The position numbers were made by a program, and so were the translations under genes. A stretch of DNA of 64,000 nucleotides from Lysobacteraceae bacterium (GTDB lineage: Bacteria > Pseudomonadota > Gammaproteobacteria > Xanthomonadales > Xanthomonadaceae): assembly GCA_030681035.1 (NCBI GenBank), contig JAUXUI010000035.1, positions 27,623 through 91,622 on the forward strand. Direction: 5' to 3'. Of this stretch, positions 36,571 to 45,792 are shown piece after piece. The notes under the pieces are model-generated. The model was not told where the DNA came from. It made no database searches and worked only from the letters and a program-made list of their open reading frames with translations. The first letter of the stretch is position 1. Every line of letters starts with the position of its first letter.

Positions 36571-36617
36571 GCGGGCTGCGGGACGGCGATCCGGTTGCGT
36601 TATCGCGTGCCGTGGCG

Positions 36618-36687
36618 GTCGCCCACAGGGTGGTCTCCTACAGGTGAGCCGCAACCGTTTTTTGTAGGAGCCCACCCTGTGGGCGAC
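36618..36687. repeat. REP-like element with 25-bp inverted arms
   Basis: The arm at 36618-36642 mirrors 36663-36687 with one mismatch. The core is GTCGCCCACAGGGTGG and its complement, a well-known kind of dispersed palindrome (GTAGGAGCCCACCCTGTGGG). It lies between the gspE fragment and the end of the LytTR gene and may act as a transcription barrier. Confidence 0.75.
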
Positions 36688-36791
36688 TGTCGTTTTGCTG
36701 CAAACCACCGCGGGTAAAACCCCGTTTGCGTTTTTTTGCGGCACCACGCACGGCTCTGCCGCTTTGGTGTCTACGTGTTGCGCGGCGAATA

Positions 36792-37505
36792 CTACAACCC
36801 ACCCATCCGCGCCTTCAGCACCTGTGCCTGGCGCCGGCTGACCGCCACCGCGCTGCCATCGACCAGATGCGCGATCAGCCCAATATCAAGCTCGAAGCGC
36901 TGGATCGCGTCCAATCGCAGGATGTCGGAACGGCTTACGCGGAAAAAATGCGCCGGATCGAGCCGTTGTTCGATGCGGTTGAGCGAGCTGAGCAAAAACG
37001 ATTTGCCGTGCGTGGTGTAGACCGCCGCATGGTTGCCGATGCTCTCGAATCGGTTGATATCGTGCAGGCGCACGATGCGCGCATTGTCGCCAAACTTCAG
37101 TAGCAAGCCGTGATCGCTGGGCAGGTAAACCGGTGCCGCCGGTCGACCGCGTGCGCGTACGCGCTGCAGGGTTCTGGCAAGGCGCTCAGGCACCACCGGC
37201 TTGACCAGGTAATCCAGCGCATTGAGGCCGAAGGCATCGATGGCGAAACTGTCGTAGGCGGTGCAAAACACGAACTGGCAACGATCCTCGATTTCTTCGG
37301 CCAGTTGCAGACCACTCATGCCCGGCATCTGGATATCGAGAAAGGCGAGGTCCGGCGTCAACGTCGCCAGCAGGTGCAAGGCTTGCTGCGCATCGGCTGC
37401 TTCGCCGACCACCTCGATCTGCGGATGCGCGGCAAGCAGGCGCTTGAGCTCGGCGCGGGCCAGGCGCTCGTCATCGACGATCAGGGTGCGCAGACGTTCG
37501 GACAT
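36792..37505 (-). CDS. LytTR-family response regulator
   Basis: A 237-aa regulator. The N-terminal receiver domain has the acidic pair near residues 11-12 (LIVDDERLA), the phospho-acceptor Asp in LAFLDIQMPGMSG, and the Lys in DYLVKPV. The C-terminal LytTR DNA-binding domain (about 140-237) carries FRVSRSDILRLDAI and VDGSAVAVSRRQAQVLKARM. It follows the LytS-like kinase by 14 bp and is the last gene of a six-gene minus-strand operon with a MacB-type transporter. The pair probably regulates envelope or efflux genes, possibly its own operon. A CheY-like acidic pocket is complete, so it should be phosphorylatable. Confidence 0.92.
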   Translation of the reverse strand: MSERLRTLIVDDERLARAELKRLLAAHPQIEVVGEAADAQQALHLLATLTPDLAFLDIQMPGMSGLQLAEEIEDRCQFVFCTAYDSFAIDAFGLNALDYLVKPVVPERLARTLQRVRARGRPAAPVYLPSDHGLLLKFGDNARIVRLHDINRFESIGNHAAVYTTHGKSFLLSSLNRIEQRLDPAHFFRVSRSDILRLDAIQRFELDIGLIAHLVDGSAVAVSRRQAQVLKARMGGL

Positions 37506-37519
37506 GACCGGAAGAATAC

Positions 37520-38644
37520 TCAGTCAGGGAGGCTCAGGCGAACCATAAACCGATCCGCCGATGATTCAACATGCAACTGCGCGCGCTCGGCAAAACCCAA
37601 TTGCAGACGCTCGCGCAGGTTGGCCAGTCCGGTGCCGTTGCTCGGCAGTGCGCTGGCATCTCCAATCGAATTGCTGACCTCCAGCATCCATCCCGCCATC
37701 AGCGGCCGCGCGCTGATCCGCAGCCAACCGGGTTCGCGATTGGGCGCGATGCCATGCTTGATCGCATTCTCCAGCAGGCACAGCAAGCTCAGCGCCGGGA
37801 TTTTGCGGGGCAAGCACACCGGGTCCAGTTGCACATGCACGCGCAATCGCGCTTCCAGCCGCGCCGCTTCGATGTCGAGGTAGCACTGCGCCAGATGCCA
37901 CTCCTCTTCCAGCGTTTGCTCGGTACGCAATTCATGTTGCAGGTGGACGCGGAACAATTCCGAAAGCTGGGTCACCAGTTGCGCGGCGCGTTGCTGATCC
38001 TCGAAGATCAGGCCGCGAATGCTGTTGAAGGTGTTGAACAAAAAATGCGGGCTGAGCTGGTGGGTGAGCTGACGCAGACGCGCTTCGCGCAATTGCGTTT
38101 GCAGGCGCCGCCGCCCCTGCAATGCCTTGTAGCCGAGATAGATCGCGGCCCAGATGGCGTATGCCGCAAACAGATTGAATATCGCGATGAGGTATAGCAA
38201 CCGGCCCTGCAGCGCCATGCCAAACGTGTTGTCACCCGCCTGGAAGCGGATCGCGGAGATTCCGGAAACCTTGGCCAGCTCCAGCAATTCGATCAGTGCG
38301 CCCAAGCCAACGGTGATCGCCGCCAACACGATGAGCCAGCCGGCCAGACCAAGCCACGCGCGCCAGTCGGGCGTTTGCCGCACATAGGCGATACGCAACA
38401 GCGGACGAATGCCGACATGGGTGGCGGCAAAAAACAGCATGGCATCAATCGTGGAACGAATCGTCAGTGCAACCATTGGATCGGTCGCGCCTTCAAGCAG
38501 CGTCATCGTCGGCGCGAGTGTGCTCCACAAGAACAACACCGACGACACCGCCACAACAAACTGGATTGCCCAATACGCCGGGCTGGCGTGTACCAGGCTT
38601 TGTCGCCATTGCGCGGCGATCGACGGTTGCGCGATGCTGGTCAT
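37520..38644 (-). CDS. LytS/YehU-like sensor histidine kinase
   Basis: A 374-aa membrane kinase with about four N-terminal hydrophobic segments (residues about 25-170), including FVVAVSSVLFLWSTLAP and LVIFNLFAA-like stretches. The His_kinase (PF06580-type) block LTHQLSPHFLFNTFNSIRGL contains the phosphorylated His. An ATPase end shows LLCLLENAIKHG (N box) and GTGLANLRERLQL (G box). It starts 3 bp after the permease stop and precedes the LytTR regulator. The ligand is unknown. Confidence 0.9.
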   Translation of the reverse strand: MTSIAQPSIAAQWRQSLVHASPAYWAIQFVVAVSSVLFLWSTLAPTMTLLEGATDPMVALTIRSTIDAMLFFAATHVGIRPLLRIAYVRQTPDWRAWLGLAGWLIVLAAITVGLGALIELLELAKVSGISAIRFQAGDNTFGMALQGRLLYLIAIFNLFAAYAIWAAIYLGYKALQGRRRLQTQLREARLRQLTHQLSPHFLFNTFNSIRGLIFEDQQRAAQLVTQLSELFRVHLQHELRTEQTLEEEWHLAQCYLDIEAARLEARLRVHVQLDPVCLPRKIPALSLLCLLENAIKHGIAPNREPGWLRISARPLMAGWMLEVSNSIGDASALPSNGTGLANLRERLQLGFAERAQLHVESSADRFMVRLSLPD

Positions 38645-38647
38645 CGC

Positions 38648-39898
38648 TTACTCATAACGCAGCGCATCGATGGGATGCAATCGCGAGGCCTTGATCGCCG
38701 GCGCCAGCCCAAAAATCACGCCAATGGCAGTGGTGAAACCCAGTGCCAGCAGCACCGCCCACAGCGGCACCGCTGCGCCGCTCATGCCCGGTACCGCAAG
38801 CGCAATCAACAGCGCCAGCCCCCAACCCAGCGCCAGACCAACCAAACCGCCGAACAGGGACAGCACCAGCGCCTCGACCAGAAACTGGATCAGGATGAAC
38901 TGCGGCGTCGCGCCGAGTGCCTTGACGATGCCAATCTCGCGGGTGCGCTCGGTCACCGACACCAGCATGATGTTCATGATGCCGATACCGCCGACCAGCA
39001 GGCTGATGCCAACCACCGCGCTCGCCACCATGGTGACGCCCTGAATGATGCTGTCGAACGACTTGCGGGTACGCTCGGCGGTTTGCACCTTGAACGGATC
39101 GGGCGCGCCGTCGGCCGTCTTGGCGCGTGCGCGCAGCACCTGTCGCACCTGCGCTTCGATGGCGTCGAGCGCAATGCCTTTGGCCGGGCGGTAATAGATC
39201 TGCACGTCCTCGTCCTGCGCGTTTCCGGCCAGTGCCTTCAAGGTTGAAAACGGCGCGATGACGTAATTGTCCTGATCGAACCCAAACAACGAACCCCGCG
39301 TTTCCGCGACGCCAATCACCCGAAACCAGTCGCCGCCCAGTTCGATGAAACTGCCGATCGGATTGGCCGGCAATTCCAGCTCGCGCACCACCGTCGGCCC
39401 GAGCACCACAACACGACGCCGACGCAGGTCATCGCTCTCCGACAAAAACCGGCCCTGGTCGGTGTACACGCGCACCACATCCTGGTAGTTGCTGTCGGTA
39501 CCCAGAATCTGCGTCACCGCGCTATGGCTGCCCTGCTTGACGCGTCCACCGAATGAGGGCGGCTGCATCATCGCGGTGATGTTTTCGATCCCGCGCACGC
39601 GCTCGCGCACTGCCAGAAAATCATCGAACGACAAGCGATTGCGCAAACCGATCAAGGCTTGTTGGGTGGGCGTATCGGCGCTGACGATGACCATGTCCGA
39701 GGCCAGATCATCGAGCTGGCGGTTGATCGTGCTCGACAGGCCCTGCATCACCGCCACCACCGCAATCACGGCGGCAACACCGATGATGATGCCGAGCGCG
39801 GTAAGCGCGCTGCGCAAGGCATTGGCGCGGATCGCCTGTAGCGCCGCCATGGTGCCTTCGACCGTGGCGTGCATGGCCTTGCTGCGGCTTTCGATCAT
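38648..39898 (-). CDS. MacB-type ABC transporter permease (FtsX family)
   Basis: A 416-aa permease with the MacB/FtsX topology: one N-terminal membrane helix ([21 protein letters not shown]), a large periplasmic MacB-PCD domain (about 60-270), then three C-terminal helices, including [19 protein letters not shown] with [16 protein letters not shown] longer frame starts at 39988, but the ATG at 39898 overlaps the ATPase stop by ATGA and fits the family. With the adaptor and ATPase it forms a tripartite efflux pump that would need an outer-membrane TolC-like partner encoded elsewhere. Confidence 0.93.
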   Translation of the reverse strand: MIESRSKAMHATVEGTMAALQAIRANALRSALTALGIIIGVAAVIAVVAVMQGLSSTINRQLDDLASDMVIVSADTPTQQALIGLRNRLSFDDFLAVRERVRGIENITAMMQPPSFGGRVKQGSHSAVTQILGTDSNYQDVVRVYTDQGRFLSESDDLRRRRVVVLGPTVVRELELPANPIGSFIELGGDWFRVIGVAETRGSLFGFDQDNYVIAPFSTLKALAGNAQDEDVQIYYRPAKGIALDAIEAQVRQVLRARAKTADGAPDPFKVQTAERTRKSFDSIIQGVTMVASAVVGISLLVGGIGIMNIMLVSVTERTREIGIVKALGATPQFILIQFLVEALVLSLFGGLVGLALGWGLALLIALAVPGMSGAAVPLWAVLLALGFTTAIGVIFGLAPAIKASRLHPIDALRYE

Positions 39899-40641
39899 GT
39901 CGGCTTCGCCTTGCTGCGGGTTGGTTGCGGTTCGTTGCGGCGATCCTCGACGATGCGGCCATCGACCAGACGCACCACGCGTGCGCAATGCTCGGCGATG
40001 TCGTGCTCATGGGTGACCAGCACGATGGTGTGGCCCTCGGCGTGCAGCTCATCGAACAGGGCCATGATTTCGGCGCTGGTGTGGCTGTCCAGATTGCCGG
40101 TGGGCTCGTCGCCCAGCAGGATCGCAGGCCGGGTAACCAGCGCGCGCGCAATCGCCACGCGTTGACGCTGGCCACCGGAGAGCTGGTTCGGCAGGTGGCT
40201 CATGCGGTCGGCCAGGCCGACCCGGCGCAGCGCTTCCTGCGCGCTCGCGCGGCGCTCATGCGCGGGCATCTGCCGGTAGATCAGCGGCTGGATCACGTTC
40301 GCCAGCGTACTCATGCGCGGCAATAAATTGAAACTCTGGAAAATGAACCCGACCGAGCGGTTGCGCTCGTTGGCCAGTTGCGTCTCGTCCAGATGCGCCA
40401 CATCGCGGCCATTGAGCCAGTAGCGGCCCTCGCTGGGCACATCGAGACAACCGATCAGGTTCATCAACGTGGACTTGCCCGAACCCGATGGCCCGACGAT
40501 GGCGACATAGTCGCCACCGCGAATGCTCAGATCGATGCGATCCAGGGCCAGAAACGACGATTCCGCCATTGGATACGACTTCGATATCGACTCCAGCCGG
40601 ATCACCTCCGCTGCCGTGTCGATAGCCGCCAATGCGCTCAT
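39895..40641 (-). CDS. MacB-type ABC transporter ATP-binding protein
   Basis: A 248-aa nucleotide-binding protein of the LolD/MacB group. Walker A is GPSGSGKST, the Q-loop follows in [15 protein letters not shown], the signature is [15 protein letters not shown], and Walker B is [14 protein letters not shown], then H-switch VTHEHD. It is coupled by ATGA to the adaptor upstream and to the permease downstream. It would energise the MacB-like pump in which substrates are driven from the periplasm. Confidence 0.95.
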   Translation of the reverse strand: MSALAAIDTAAEVIRLESISKSYPMAESSFLALDRIDLSIRGGDYVAIVGPSGSGKSTLMNLIGCLDVPSEGRYWLNGRDVAHLDETQLANERNRSVGFIFQSFNLLPRMSTLANVIQPLIYRQMPAHERRASAQEALRRVGLADRMSHLPNQLSGGQRQRVAIARALVTRPAILLGDEPTGNLDSHTSAEIMALFDELHAEGHTIVLVTHEHDIAEHCARVVRLVDGRIVEDRRNEPQPTRSKAKPT

Positions 40642-41837
40642 TGCGCCGACTCTGCGCTGGTCGCAGCGCCCTCGGCCTTGGCCGACTTGGCGCGGATGCG
40701 ATCACCGGCCTTGAGCTGCGCGATAACCCGTCCCGGGCCGGTCACCACGTGCTCGCCATCAGCCAGCGCACCATCGACCGCCTGGTCGAAATCATTGGCC
40801 ATGCCCAACGTCACTGCAACGCGTTCGACCCTCTCATTGGCATTCACCCGCCACACGAACTGGCCATCCTTGTCGCGCTGAATCGCCGCCACCGGCACGT
40901 TGCGGGTAGGCTCGCCCTGAGCGGTCAGAATTTCCGCGCGGCAGCTCATCCCCGGATGCAAGCTCAACTGTTGTGGTGCCAACTGCACCCGCACCCGGAA
41001 CGCGAGACTTTGTGCGCTGCCCAGTTGCCGCGCCGAGGTGCCGATGTGTACCACTTCGCCTTGCAGCGCCTGTTGCGGATAGGCCGCAGCAAACACATTG
41101 ACGGTCTGGCCCAACTGCACCTGCGCAATATCGGCCTCATCGACGCGCAATTCGGCCAGCAGCACACTGGGATCTGCCAGCACCATCAGGTCCGAGCCCA
41201 CGATATTGACGGTGCCAGCGATGACCGTTTCGCCCGGCTTTACGTCCACCGAAACCAGCAAGCCCTCGATGGGTGCGCTGAACACGCTGCGCTCCAGCCG
41301 GTCGCGGGCAAGGTCGTGCTGTGCTTGTTGCTGGTGCAATGCCTGCACCGCCGCGCGCACCGCAATCTGTGCCAGTTCGGTTTCGTTCGCCAGTTGCTCG
41401 AACGTTTCGCGGCTGACCAGTTGGCTGCTGTACAACTCGTGTTGGCGATGCAATTGGCGCTTGAGTTCCGCCGCCCGTGAGCGCCTTGATTCGATTTCGA
41501 TTTCGGCGGCGCGCACGCCGGCGTCAGCACTGGCCAGATCGGCATCGAAGGCCTCCGGGTCGAGCCGCATCAGTATCTGGCCCTTGCGTACCCGCTCGCC
41601 CTCTTCCACCAGCACCTCGGCAACACGTCCCGTCACCTGCGAGCGCAACTGGATTTGCTGTGCGTATACCAGGCTGCCCGAAGCCAGCGTGGTGCTGGCC
41701 AGTGCCTCACGGCTCACTGCGGCCACATCCACGTCAATCCCGCGCCCGCCGGCACGTTGGTGTTGCCACAACAGCAACGCACTGAAGCCCAGCAAGCCAA
41801 CGACGGCAATCGCACGTTTGCGGGTGGCAGGCGTCAC
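40638..41837 (-). CDS. RND/HlyD-type periplasmic adaptor subunit (MacA-like)
   Basis: A 399-aa membrane-fusion protein with an N-terminal anchor ([16 protein letters not shown]), a barrel-sandwich half [22 protein letters not shown], a long coiled coil (about 95-190), the second half [20 protein letters not shown], and a beta-barrel/MP region. The open frame extends far upstream, but the start is a GTG at 41837 giving a GTGA overlap with the preceding gene. It links the MacB-type permease to an outer-membrane channel. Confidence 0.91.
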   Translation of the reverse strand: MTPATRKRAIAVVGLLGFSALLLWQHQRAGGRGIDVDVAAVSREALASTTLASGSLVYAQQIQLRSQVTGRVAEVLVEEGERVRKGQILMRLDPEAFDADLASADAGVRAAEIEIESRRSRAAELKRQLHRQHELYSSQLVSRETFEQLANETELAQIAVRAAVQALHQQQAQHDLARDRLERSVFSAPIEGLLVSVDVKPGETVIAGTVNIVGSDLMVLADPSVLLAELRVDEADIAQVQLGQTVNVFAAAYPQQALQGEVVHIGTSARQLGSAQSLAFRVRVQLAPQQLSLHPGMSCRAEILTAQGEPTRNVPVAAIQRDKDGQFVWRVNANERVERVAVTLGMANDFDQAVDGALADGEHVVTGPGRVIAQLKAGDRIRAKSAKAEGAATSAESAQ

Positions 41838-42538
41838 ACCAGCACCGCCCAGACCCCAAATACCAACACGTAGGGCAAGGCGCCCAACAGCAACGCGCGG
41901 CCCCATGCGATCGGCTGTGCCACCCGCACCGCGATCGCGATCAGTACGCTGCTCCAAATGAAAAACAGACTGAAAGCCTGGGCCCAGTTGTACCAGGGGT
42001 GGCCCAACGGCAGGTCGAGAATCAGACCGTTGAGCGATGCATAGTTGGCAACCGCCAGTGGTTGATCGGGTGATGCAGCCAACAGACTGAGCACGATCAG
42101 CCCCAATGCATTGAGCAGCATCGGCATCTGTGCCCAAACGCTGATCGAGAACCATGAGCCATAGCTCTGGCGCGAACCGGACAACAGCCGTTCGCCGATA
42201 AAGTACACCAGCGCGAGCAACGCGGGGAACAGCGCCCCCATCACCACCGATGAAGCCGCCGAGATGTGCGCCATGTTGGGTGCCATCGCCATCAGGGTGG
42301 AGCGTGCCGCCTCGGCTTCGTTGGCTGACAGATTGGCAACGGCCAGCTGCTGTTCAACGATCCACTCGGGGCTCATCGGCCCGAAAAAGGCATAGATCGA
42401 GACGATCTGAACAGCGATCAGCAACGCCAGTGCAGCCCAGGTCCATGGCCGGTGCGATGGCAGGGCTCTGAAAAGATTGCGCGGCGAAAGGAACAGATCG
42501 GACAAACCGGCGAAGAAGTTCGTGCTTGGTTGGCTCAT
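41834..42538 (-). CDS. YIP1-family integral membrane protein
   Basis: A 234-aa protein with about five membrane helices, resembling the YIP1 family. The N-terminal segment FFAGLSDLFLSPRNLFRALPSH is typical of bacterial members. Start ATG 42538 is preceded by AGGGGG. It is the first gene of the operon with the MacB-type pump and LytS/LytTR pair and is coupled to the adaptor by GTGA. The function in bacteria is unknown; placement suggests a pump accessory or envelope role. Confidence 0.72.
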   Translation of the reverse strand: MSQPSTNFFAGLSDLFLSPRNLFRALPSHRPWTWAALALLIAVQIVSIYAFFGPMSPEWIVEQQLAVANLSANEAEAARSTLMAMAPNMAHISAASSVVMGALFPALLALVYFIGERLLSGSRQSYGSWFSISVWAQMPMLLNALGLIVLSLLAASPDQPLAVANYASLNGLILDLPLGHPWYNWAQAFSLFFIWSSVLIAIAVRVAQPIAWGRALLLGALPYVLVFGVWAVLV

Positions 42539-42721
42539 GGTCAAGGCCCCCTGGATGAGATGTTTCGCTTGGTGTGGCCGATAGCGTGACATCACCGGCA
42601 CGGCTTGCAACCATTATGTGATTGGCGGCGCCAGGACGTGATCAGCGGTTCCGGTCGCGGATGACGCCGCGATGCGATGCACGAGGAGGCGCAGATTGTA
42701 CGGGGGCGCCCACAGCGAGCG

Positions 42722-42753
42722 TTGACAGGAGAGGGGGGGGGGGGGGCTATAGT
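42722..42753 (+). promoter_or_regulatory. Putative phase-variable promoter with a 14-G spacer tract
   Basis: TTGACA (42722-42727) and TATAGT (42748-42753) are separated by 20 bp containing 14 consecutive G (42733-42746). The optimal spacing is about 17 bp, so loss of about three G would give a near-consensus promoter. It would start RNA around 42760, about 50 nt before the microcin precursor. Slipped-strand changes in such tracts switch promoters in other bacteria. Confidence 0.65.
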
Positions 42754-42811
42754 TCTCGCCGCCGACGGTTGGTCGTCGGTGCGCTACATCAACCAAAGAT
42801 GCAGAATATCA

Positions 42812-42940
42812 ATGCGTGAATTGACTAACGAGGAAATGGAGCAGGTTGGCGGTGGGGATTGCACAGGATTCCTTTTCTACTTGCTCACGGACACAATCTG
42901 CTGTTCTAGCTCCACTGGTCCAGTGTGCTCCCAGTTCTAA
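42812..42940 (+). CDS. Double-glycine microcin/bacteriocin precursor peptide
   Basis: A 42-aa peptide. The leader MRELTNEEMEQVGGG fits the double-glycine type (L4, M9, V12 and GG at 14-15, at positions -12, -7, -4, -2/-1). The predicted 27-residue core begins DCTGFLFYLL and ends GPVCSQF, with four cysteines (17, 30, 31, 39), hence up to two disulfides. A longer frame runs back to 42677 through the G tract, but the leader consensus fixes the ATG at 42812. A C39-peptidase exporter and a membrane thioredoxin-like protein lie downstream. Activity and target are unknown; a signalling peptide is an alternative. Confidence 0.75.
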   Translation: MRELTNEEMEQVGGGDCTGFLFYLLTDTICCSSSTGPVCSQF

Positions 42941-42962
42941 ATCGATTGGCTAGACATTGCCC

Positions 42963-42995
42963 GGAGGTACAGTCGTTACTTGCGACTGTGCCTCC
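42963..42995 (+). promoter_or_regulatory. Strong hairpin after the microcin precursor
   Basis: A 13-bp stem with one G-U pair (42963-42975 with 42983-42995) and a 7-nt loop, 22 nt after the precursor stop. No T-run follows. It could protect the short precursor mRNA and lower read-through into the export genes. Confidence 0.6.
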
Positions 42996-43045
42996 GTGCT
43001 TGGCCGTGGCAATTCCCGCGCTGAAGTACGTTACGCATCGTTTGA

Positions 43046-43067
43046 CCTGATTAGCGCTGATCTTCAG
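43046..43067. repeat. 22-bp dispersed repeat CCTGATTAGCGCTGAT...
   Basis: It matches 63887-63908 with one mismatch and shares the CTGATTAG start with the inverted repeats of the element at 43231-43414. It contains the near-palindrome ATTAGCGCTGAT. Between 42996 and 43230 there is no gene I recognise, only short open frames without start signals. Confidence 0.55.
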
Positions 43068-43230
43068 CAAGGCGGCACTCAGCCTGAGTGGGCAGGAAAT
43101 CGTTCAGAACTGCAAACGCTATGCAACATCAAGAACTAGGGAGGCTAATATCGGAGGCTTCACTCAGAGCCAGCCTGCGCTGTTCTAATACCCATCGGGT
43201 TGCCGCGGTCGTTTATTAACAAAAATCGAC

Positions 43231-43414
43231 CTGATTAGTGTCGAACCTCAGCTGCTTTGACCCCTCTCCCCCCGGGAGAGGGGCAGGGGTGAGGGTTCGG
43301 CGCGAATGCGGCTATCTGCACTTTGCCCGTACCCTCATCCGGCCCTGCGGGCCACCTTCTCCCGGAGGGAGAAGGATTTACCATGCATCACAGCTGAGGT
43401 TCGACACTAATCAG
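43231..43414. mobile_element. 184-bp inverted-repeat element (MITE-like)
   Basis: Perfect 24-bp terminal inverted repeats (43231-43254 and 43391-43414, starting CTGATTAGTGTCGAACC). Inside are two nested palindromes, CCCTCTCCCC/GGGAGAGGGG (about 43262-43282) and CTTCTCCC/GGGAGAAG (about 43352-43375), of the kind widely dispersed in Xanthomonadales. There is no coding capacity, and no clear target duplication was found. It lies between the microcin precursor and its export genes. A 12-A run follows at 43452-43463. Confidence 0.75.
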
Positions 43415-43506
43415 CTTCCCAAGTCCGCAAAACGCGGACCAGACGTTCTAGAAAAAAAAAAAACAAGGACTTACAGTTTTGTTTCTTGAGAGGAAAATCG
43501 AAACTT

Positions 43507-44481
43507 ATGCCAACTGCAACCATCGAAGTAACCACGTTGGCGGCGATCGGAATGCTTGGAAGCGCAATGCTGCTAGCGATTCTTCTCTCTTCCTCGCTCG
43601 CTAAGCTCATCTCATTACCAACGCGGGTGGTCAATTCAGTCATCAGGAATACCCCTGAGGACTGGGCAGAATCCACAGAATTCGCTGTGACCGAGCTCTT
43701 TGCGGCCTTGGTGCTGGCGACCGCAACGGGAACTCTCGCGGCCGCGCTGGTGGCGTTGGCCGCCCTGCCAATGGTGGTCATTGGATTAACTCGGAACCTT
43801 GTCACGGGCAAGCCATGCAATTGTTTCGGTGCGGTTACACCAAAATCCAAGTTGACCATGGGGATAATCCAGATAGCCACCCTTGCAGCAGCCGGCGCCA
43901 CCGTGCTGTCCAGTCGGGCGTCTATCGAGATCGGGCTGGCCGTCGCTGCCATGCTGGCCGGTGCAGCCGTCGTTCCAGTGGTGGCGTGGAGAGTCAAGCG
44001 AAACCAACTCAACCAGATCAGGCCGGTCACGACGTCTAAGTCGCAGGGTCAGGCGCCGTCGTTGCGACATCTGCCGCCTGATCTGGTGCTGGGCAACGCC
44101 AAGGACGGGCGCACTGTGACCGTGGGCCAGGTCATCCGCGAGGGACATCCGTTGTTCATTGTGGGCGTGAACTCCAAGTGCAATGCCTGCAAGAAGCTGG
44201 TGCCAGACATCTACGCGTTCGCGAAGGGTTTTGCCAGTCAGTTTCCGATCATAATTGTCGCCGACGAACAGGGATACCTTCCGCCCGGCGAAGCGATCGA
44301 CACCTTTTACCGGCTGGTCGACACACAGCAGCGATTTATGTTTGACCAACGCATCGACGGCATGCCCTATGCAGTCCTGGTGAACGGTAGCACCGGCAAA
44401 ACCATGTCCCCGCCTGCTCAAGGTGAGGCCGGCGTCCGTTCGCTGTTCGCCATCATGCTCAACGCGCGACTGACGACTTAA
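43507..44481 (+). CDS. MauE/DoxX-like membrane protein with thioredoxin-like domain
   Basis: A 324-aa protein. The N-terminal half has about four membrane helices of the MauE type, with the CNCFG motif in GKPCNCFGAVTPKSKL. The C-terminal half (about 195-324) is thioredoxin-like, with a CNAC redox pair in VNSKCNACKKLVPD. MauE-like proteins are involved in making or maintaining disulfides. Next to a four-cysteine microcin precursor, the likely role is disulfide formation in the peptide or its exporter. A TTG-initiated start at 43486 is possible, but ATG 43507 has GAGAGGA upstream. The gene is less GC-rich than its neighbours. Confidence 0.75.
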   Translation: MPTATIEVTTLAAIGMLGSAMLLAILLSSSLAKLISLPTRVVNSVIRNTPEDWAESTEFAVTELFAALVLATATGTLAAALVALAALPMVVIGLTRNLVTGKPCNCFGAVTPKSKLTMGIIQIATLAAAGATVLSSRASIEIGLAVAAMLAGAAVVPVVAWRVKRNQLNQIRPVTTSKSQGQAPSLRHLPPDLVLGNAKDGRTVTVGQVIREGHPLFIVGVNSKCNACKKLVPDIYAFAKGFASQFPIIIVADEQGYLPPGEAIDTFYRLVDTQQRFMFDQRIDGMPYAVLVNGSTGKTMSPPAQGEAGVRSLFAIMLNARLTT

Positions 44482-44533
44482 CGCTGGAACGGGCCGCGAA
44501 ATGCCTGGCTCTCTAATCAAGGATTCGATACTC

Positions 44534-45787
44534 ATGAACGACCCACGAAACCTGTTTCGGCAGCAGGCGCTCGAACGCAAGACGCGGCTGGATGGGGCAG
44601 TGATTGTGCGCCCGCCCATGGGCTACCGGGTCAACGTGGCAGTCAGCGCTTCAATGGGGCTGGCACTACTCGGCTTTATTGTCTTCGGAAGCTATGCCAA
44701 GAACACGAGTTTGCCGGGCGTTATCTTGCCTGATCGCGGTCTGTCTGTGGTCCCAGCACCCGATGGCGTCGTGGAGACTCTGTACGTCACCGAGGGTATG
44801 AGGGTCGCTAAAGGAGGGAGACTTGCGCTGATTGCCAATCGGCGAAGCGCAGTAACGGGTGAGGAGGCGGGTACCATAACCGTGACCGAATTGGAGCACT
44901 CACTTTCCCTGCTGCGCGAGCAGGCGTTGAGCGAGACGCAGCTACTGTCAAATGAACTGGCCGCGCTGTCCATCGAGGCTGACCTGATTGAGCGAGACGA
45001 TGCCAGCCTGAGTCGCCAAATGCGGGCGGCAGATGGCCGACTCGACATGACCAAGCAGCGGTTGGTTGGTGCGAAGAAACTGCTACAGCAGCAGTATCTC
45101 TCGTCTGCGGCGCTGAGCGAATACGAGGATCATACGCTCGATGCCCAGGCGCGGATTGACGACTTGCAATTGCGGCACGACAAAAATCGCCAGCAACTTC
45201 ATGCGATCACCATCAAAAAGCGCCAGGCCGAGTTGAGAAACAATGCCCGGCTGCGCGAGCTTGATCGACAGGAAAGTGAAATACGGCAGCGGCTGGTAGA
45301 GGCACAGGCGAAGACCGGTCTGTTGGTATCAGCGCCTACGGCTGGAACGGTGACTGCCATTCGATATCGCGAAGGGATGCAGACTGCATCGGGGACAATG
45401 TTGCTGACCATCCTGCCGGAGGGGGCCAAGCTGCAGGTTGAGCTCTACGTGCCCAGCGCGTCAATTCCGTACGTCCGGGAGGGTGACTGGGTGTCATTGA
45501 AGTACCGCGCCTTCCCGTATCAGCGATTTGGTATGTTCCGAGGCCATGTAAATGAAGTAACCAGCGCCATGGTCTCACCGCATGAGGCGCCACCGGGACT
45601 TAGTTTGCCCAACGAACCCGTGTTCCGCGTTCTGGTTGAGCCCGAGGCGCAGGAAGTGATCCTCAAGGGCCGGAAGACCCCGCTTCAGCCCGGGATGCTC
45701 GCCGATGTCAACATCCTGACGCAGCGCCGCTATATCTGGATATGGATGGCCGAGCCCTTCGCGCGCCGCACGGCAACCGGCATCTGA
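44534..45787 (+). CDS. HlyD-family secretion adaptor for bacteriocin export (CvaA-like)
   Basis: A 417-aa membrane-fusion protein. One membrane helix (about 33-53) is followed by the half-motif VVPAPDGVVETLYVTEGMRVAKGG, long coiled coils (about 125-265), and LLVSAPTAGTVTAIRYREGMQTASG. The C-terminal beta-barrel contains SIPYVREGDWVSLKYRAFPYQRFG, typical of adaptors serving peptidase-containing ABC exporters. The start at 44534 is supported by AAGGA; an ATG at 44501 is an alternative. The exporter gene follows 5 bp later. Confidence 0.9.
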   Translation: MNDPRNLFRQQALERKTRLDGAVIVRPPMGYRVNVAVSASMGLALLGFIVFGSYAKNTSLPGVILPDRGLSVVPAPDGVVETLYVTEGMRVAKGGRLALIANRRSAVTGEEAGTITVTELEHSLSLLREQALSETQLLSNELAALSIEADLIERDDASLSRQMRAADGRLDMTKQRLVGAKKLLQQQYLSSAALSEYEDHTLDAQARIDDLQLRHDKNRQQLHAITIKKRQAELRNNARLRELDRQESEIRQRLVEAQAKTGLLVSAPTAGTVTAIRYREGMQTASGTMLLTILPEGAKLQVELYVPSASIPYVREGDWVSLKYRAFPYQRFGMFRGHVNEVTSAMVSPHEAPPGLSLPNEPVFRVLVEPEAQEVILKGRKTPLQPGMLADVNILTQRRYIWIWMAEPFARRTATGI

Positions 45788-45792
45788 CTCTG

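Noticed and set aside
42957..43139. Possible second microcin precursor reading GGTVVTCDCASVLG
   Set aside because: It would need a TTG start directly after a stop codon, lacks a leader, and lies over the stable hairpin. A decayed precursor is possible but unsupported.
43452..43463. Run of 12 A upstream of the MauE-thioredoxin gene as a second phase-variable tract
   Set aside because: It is not placed between clear -35 and -10 elements or inside a coding frame; the poly-G tract is far better supported.
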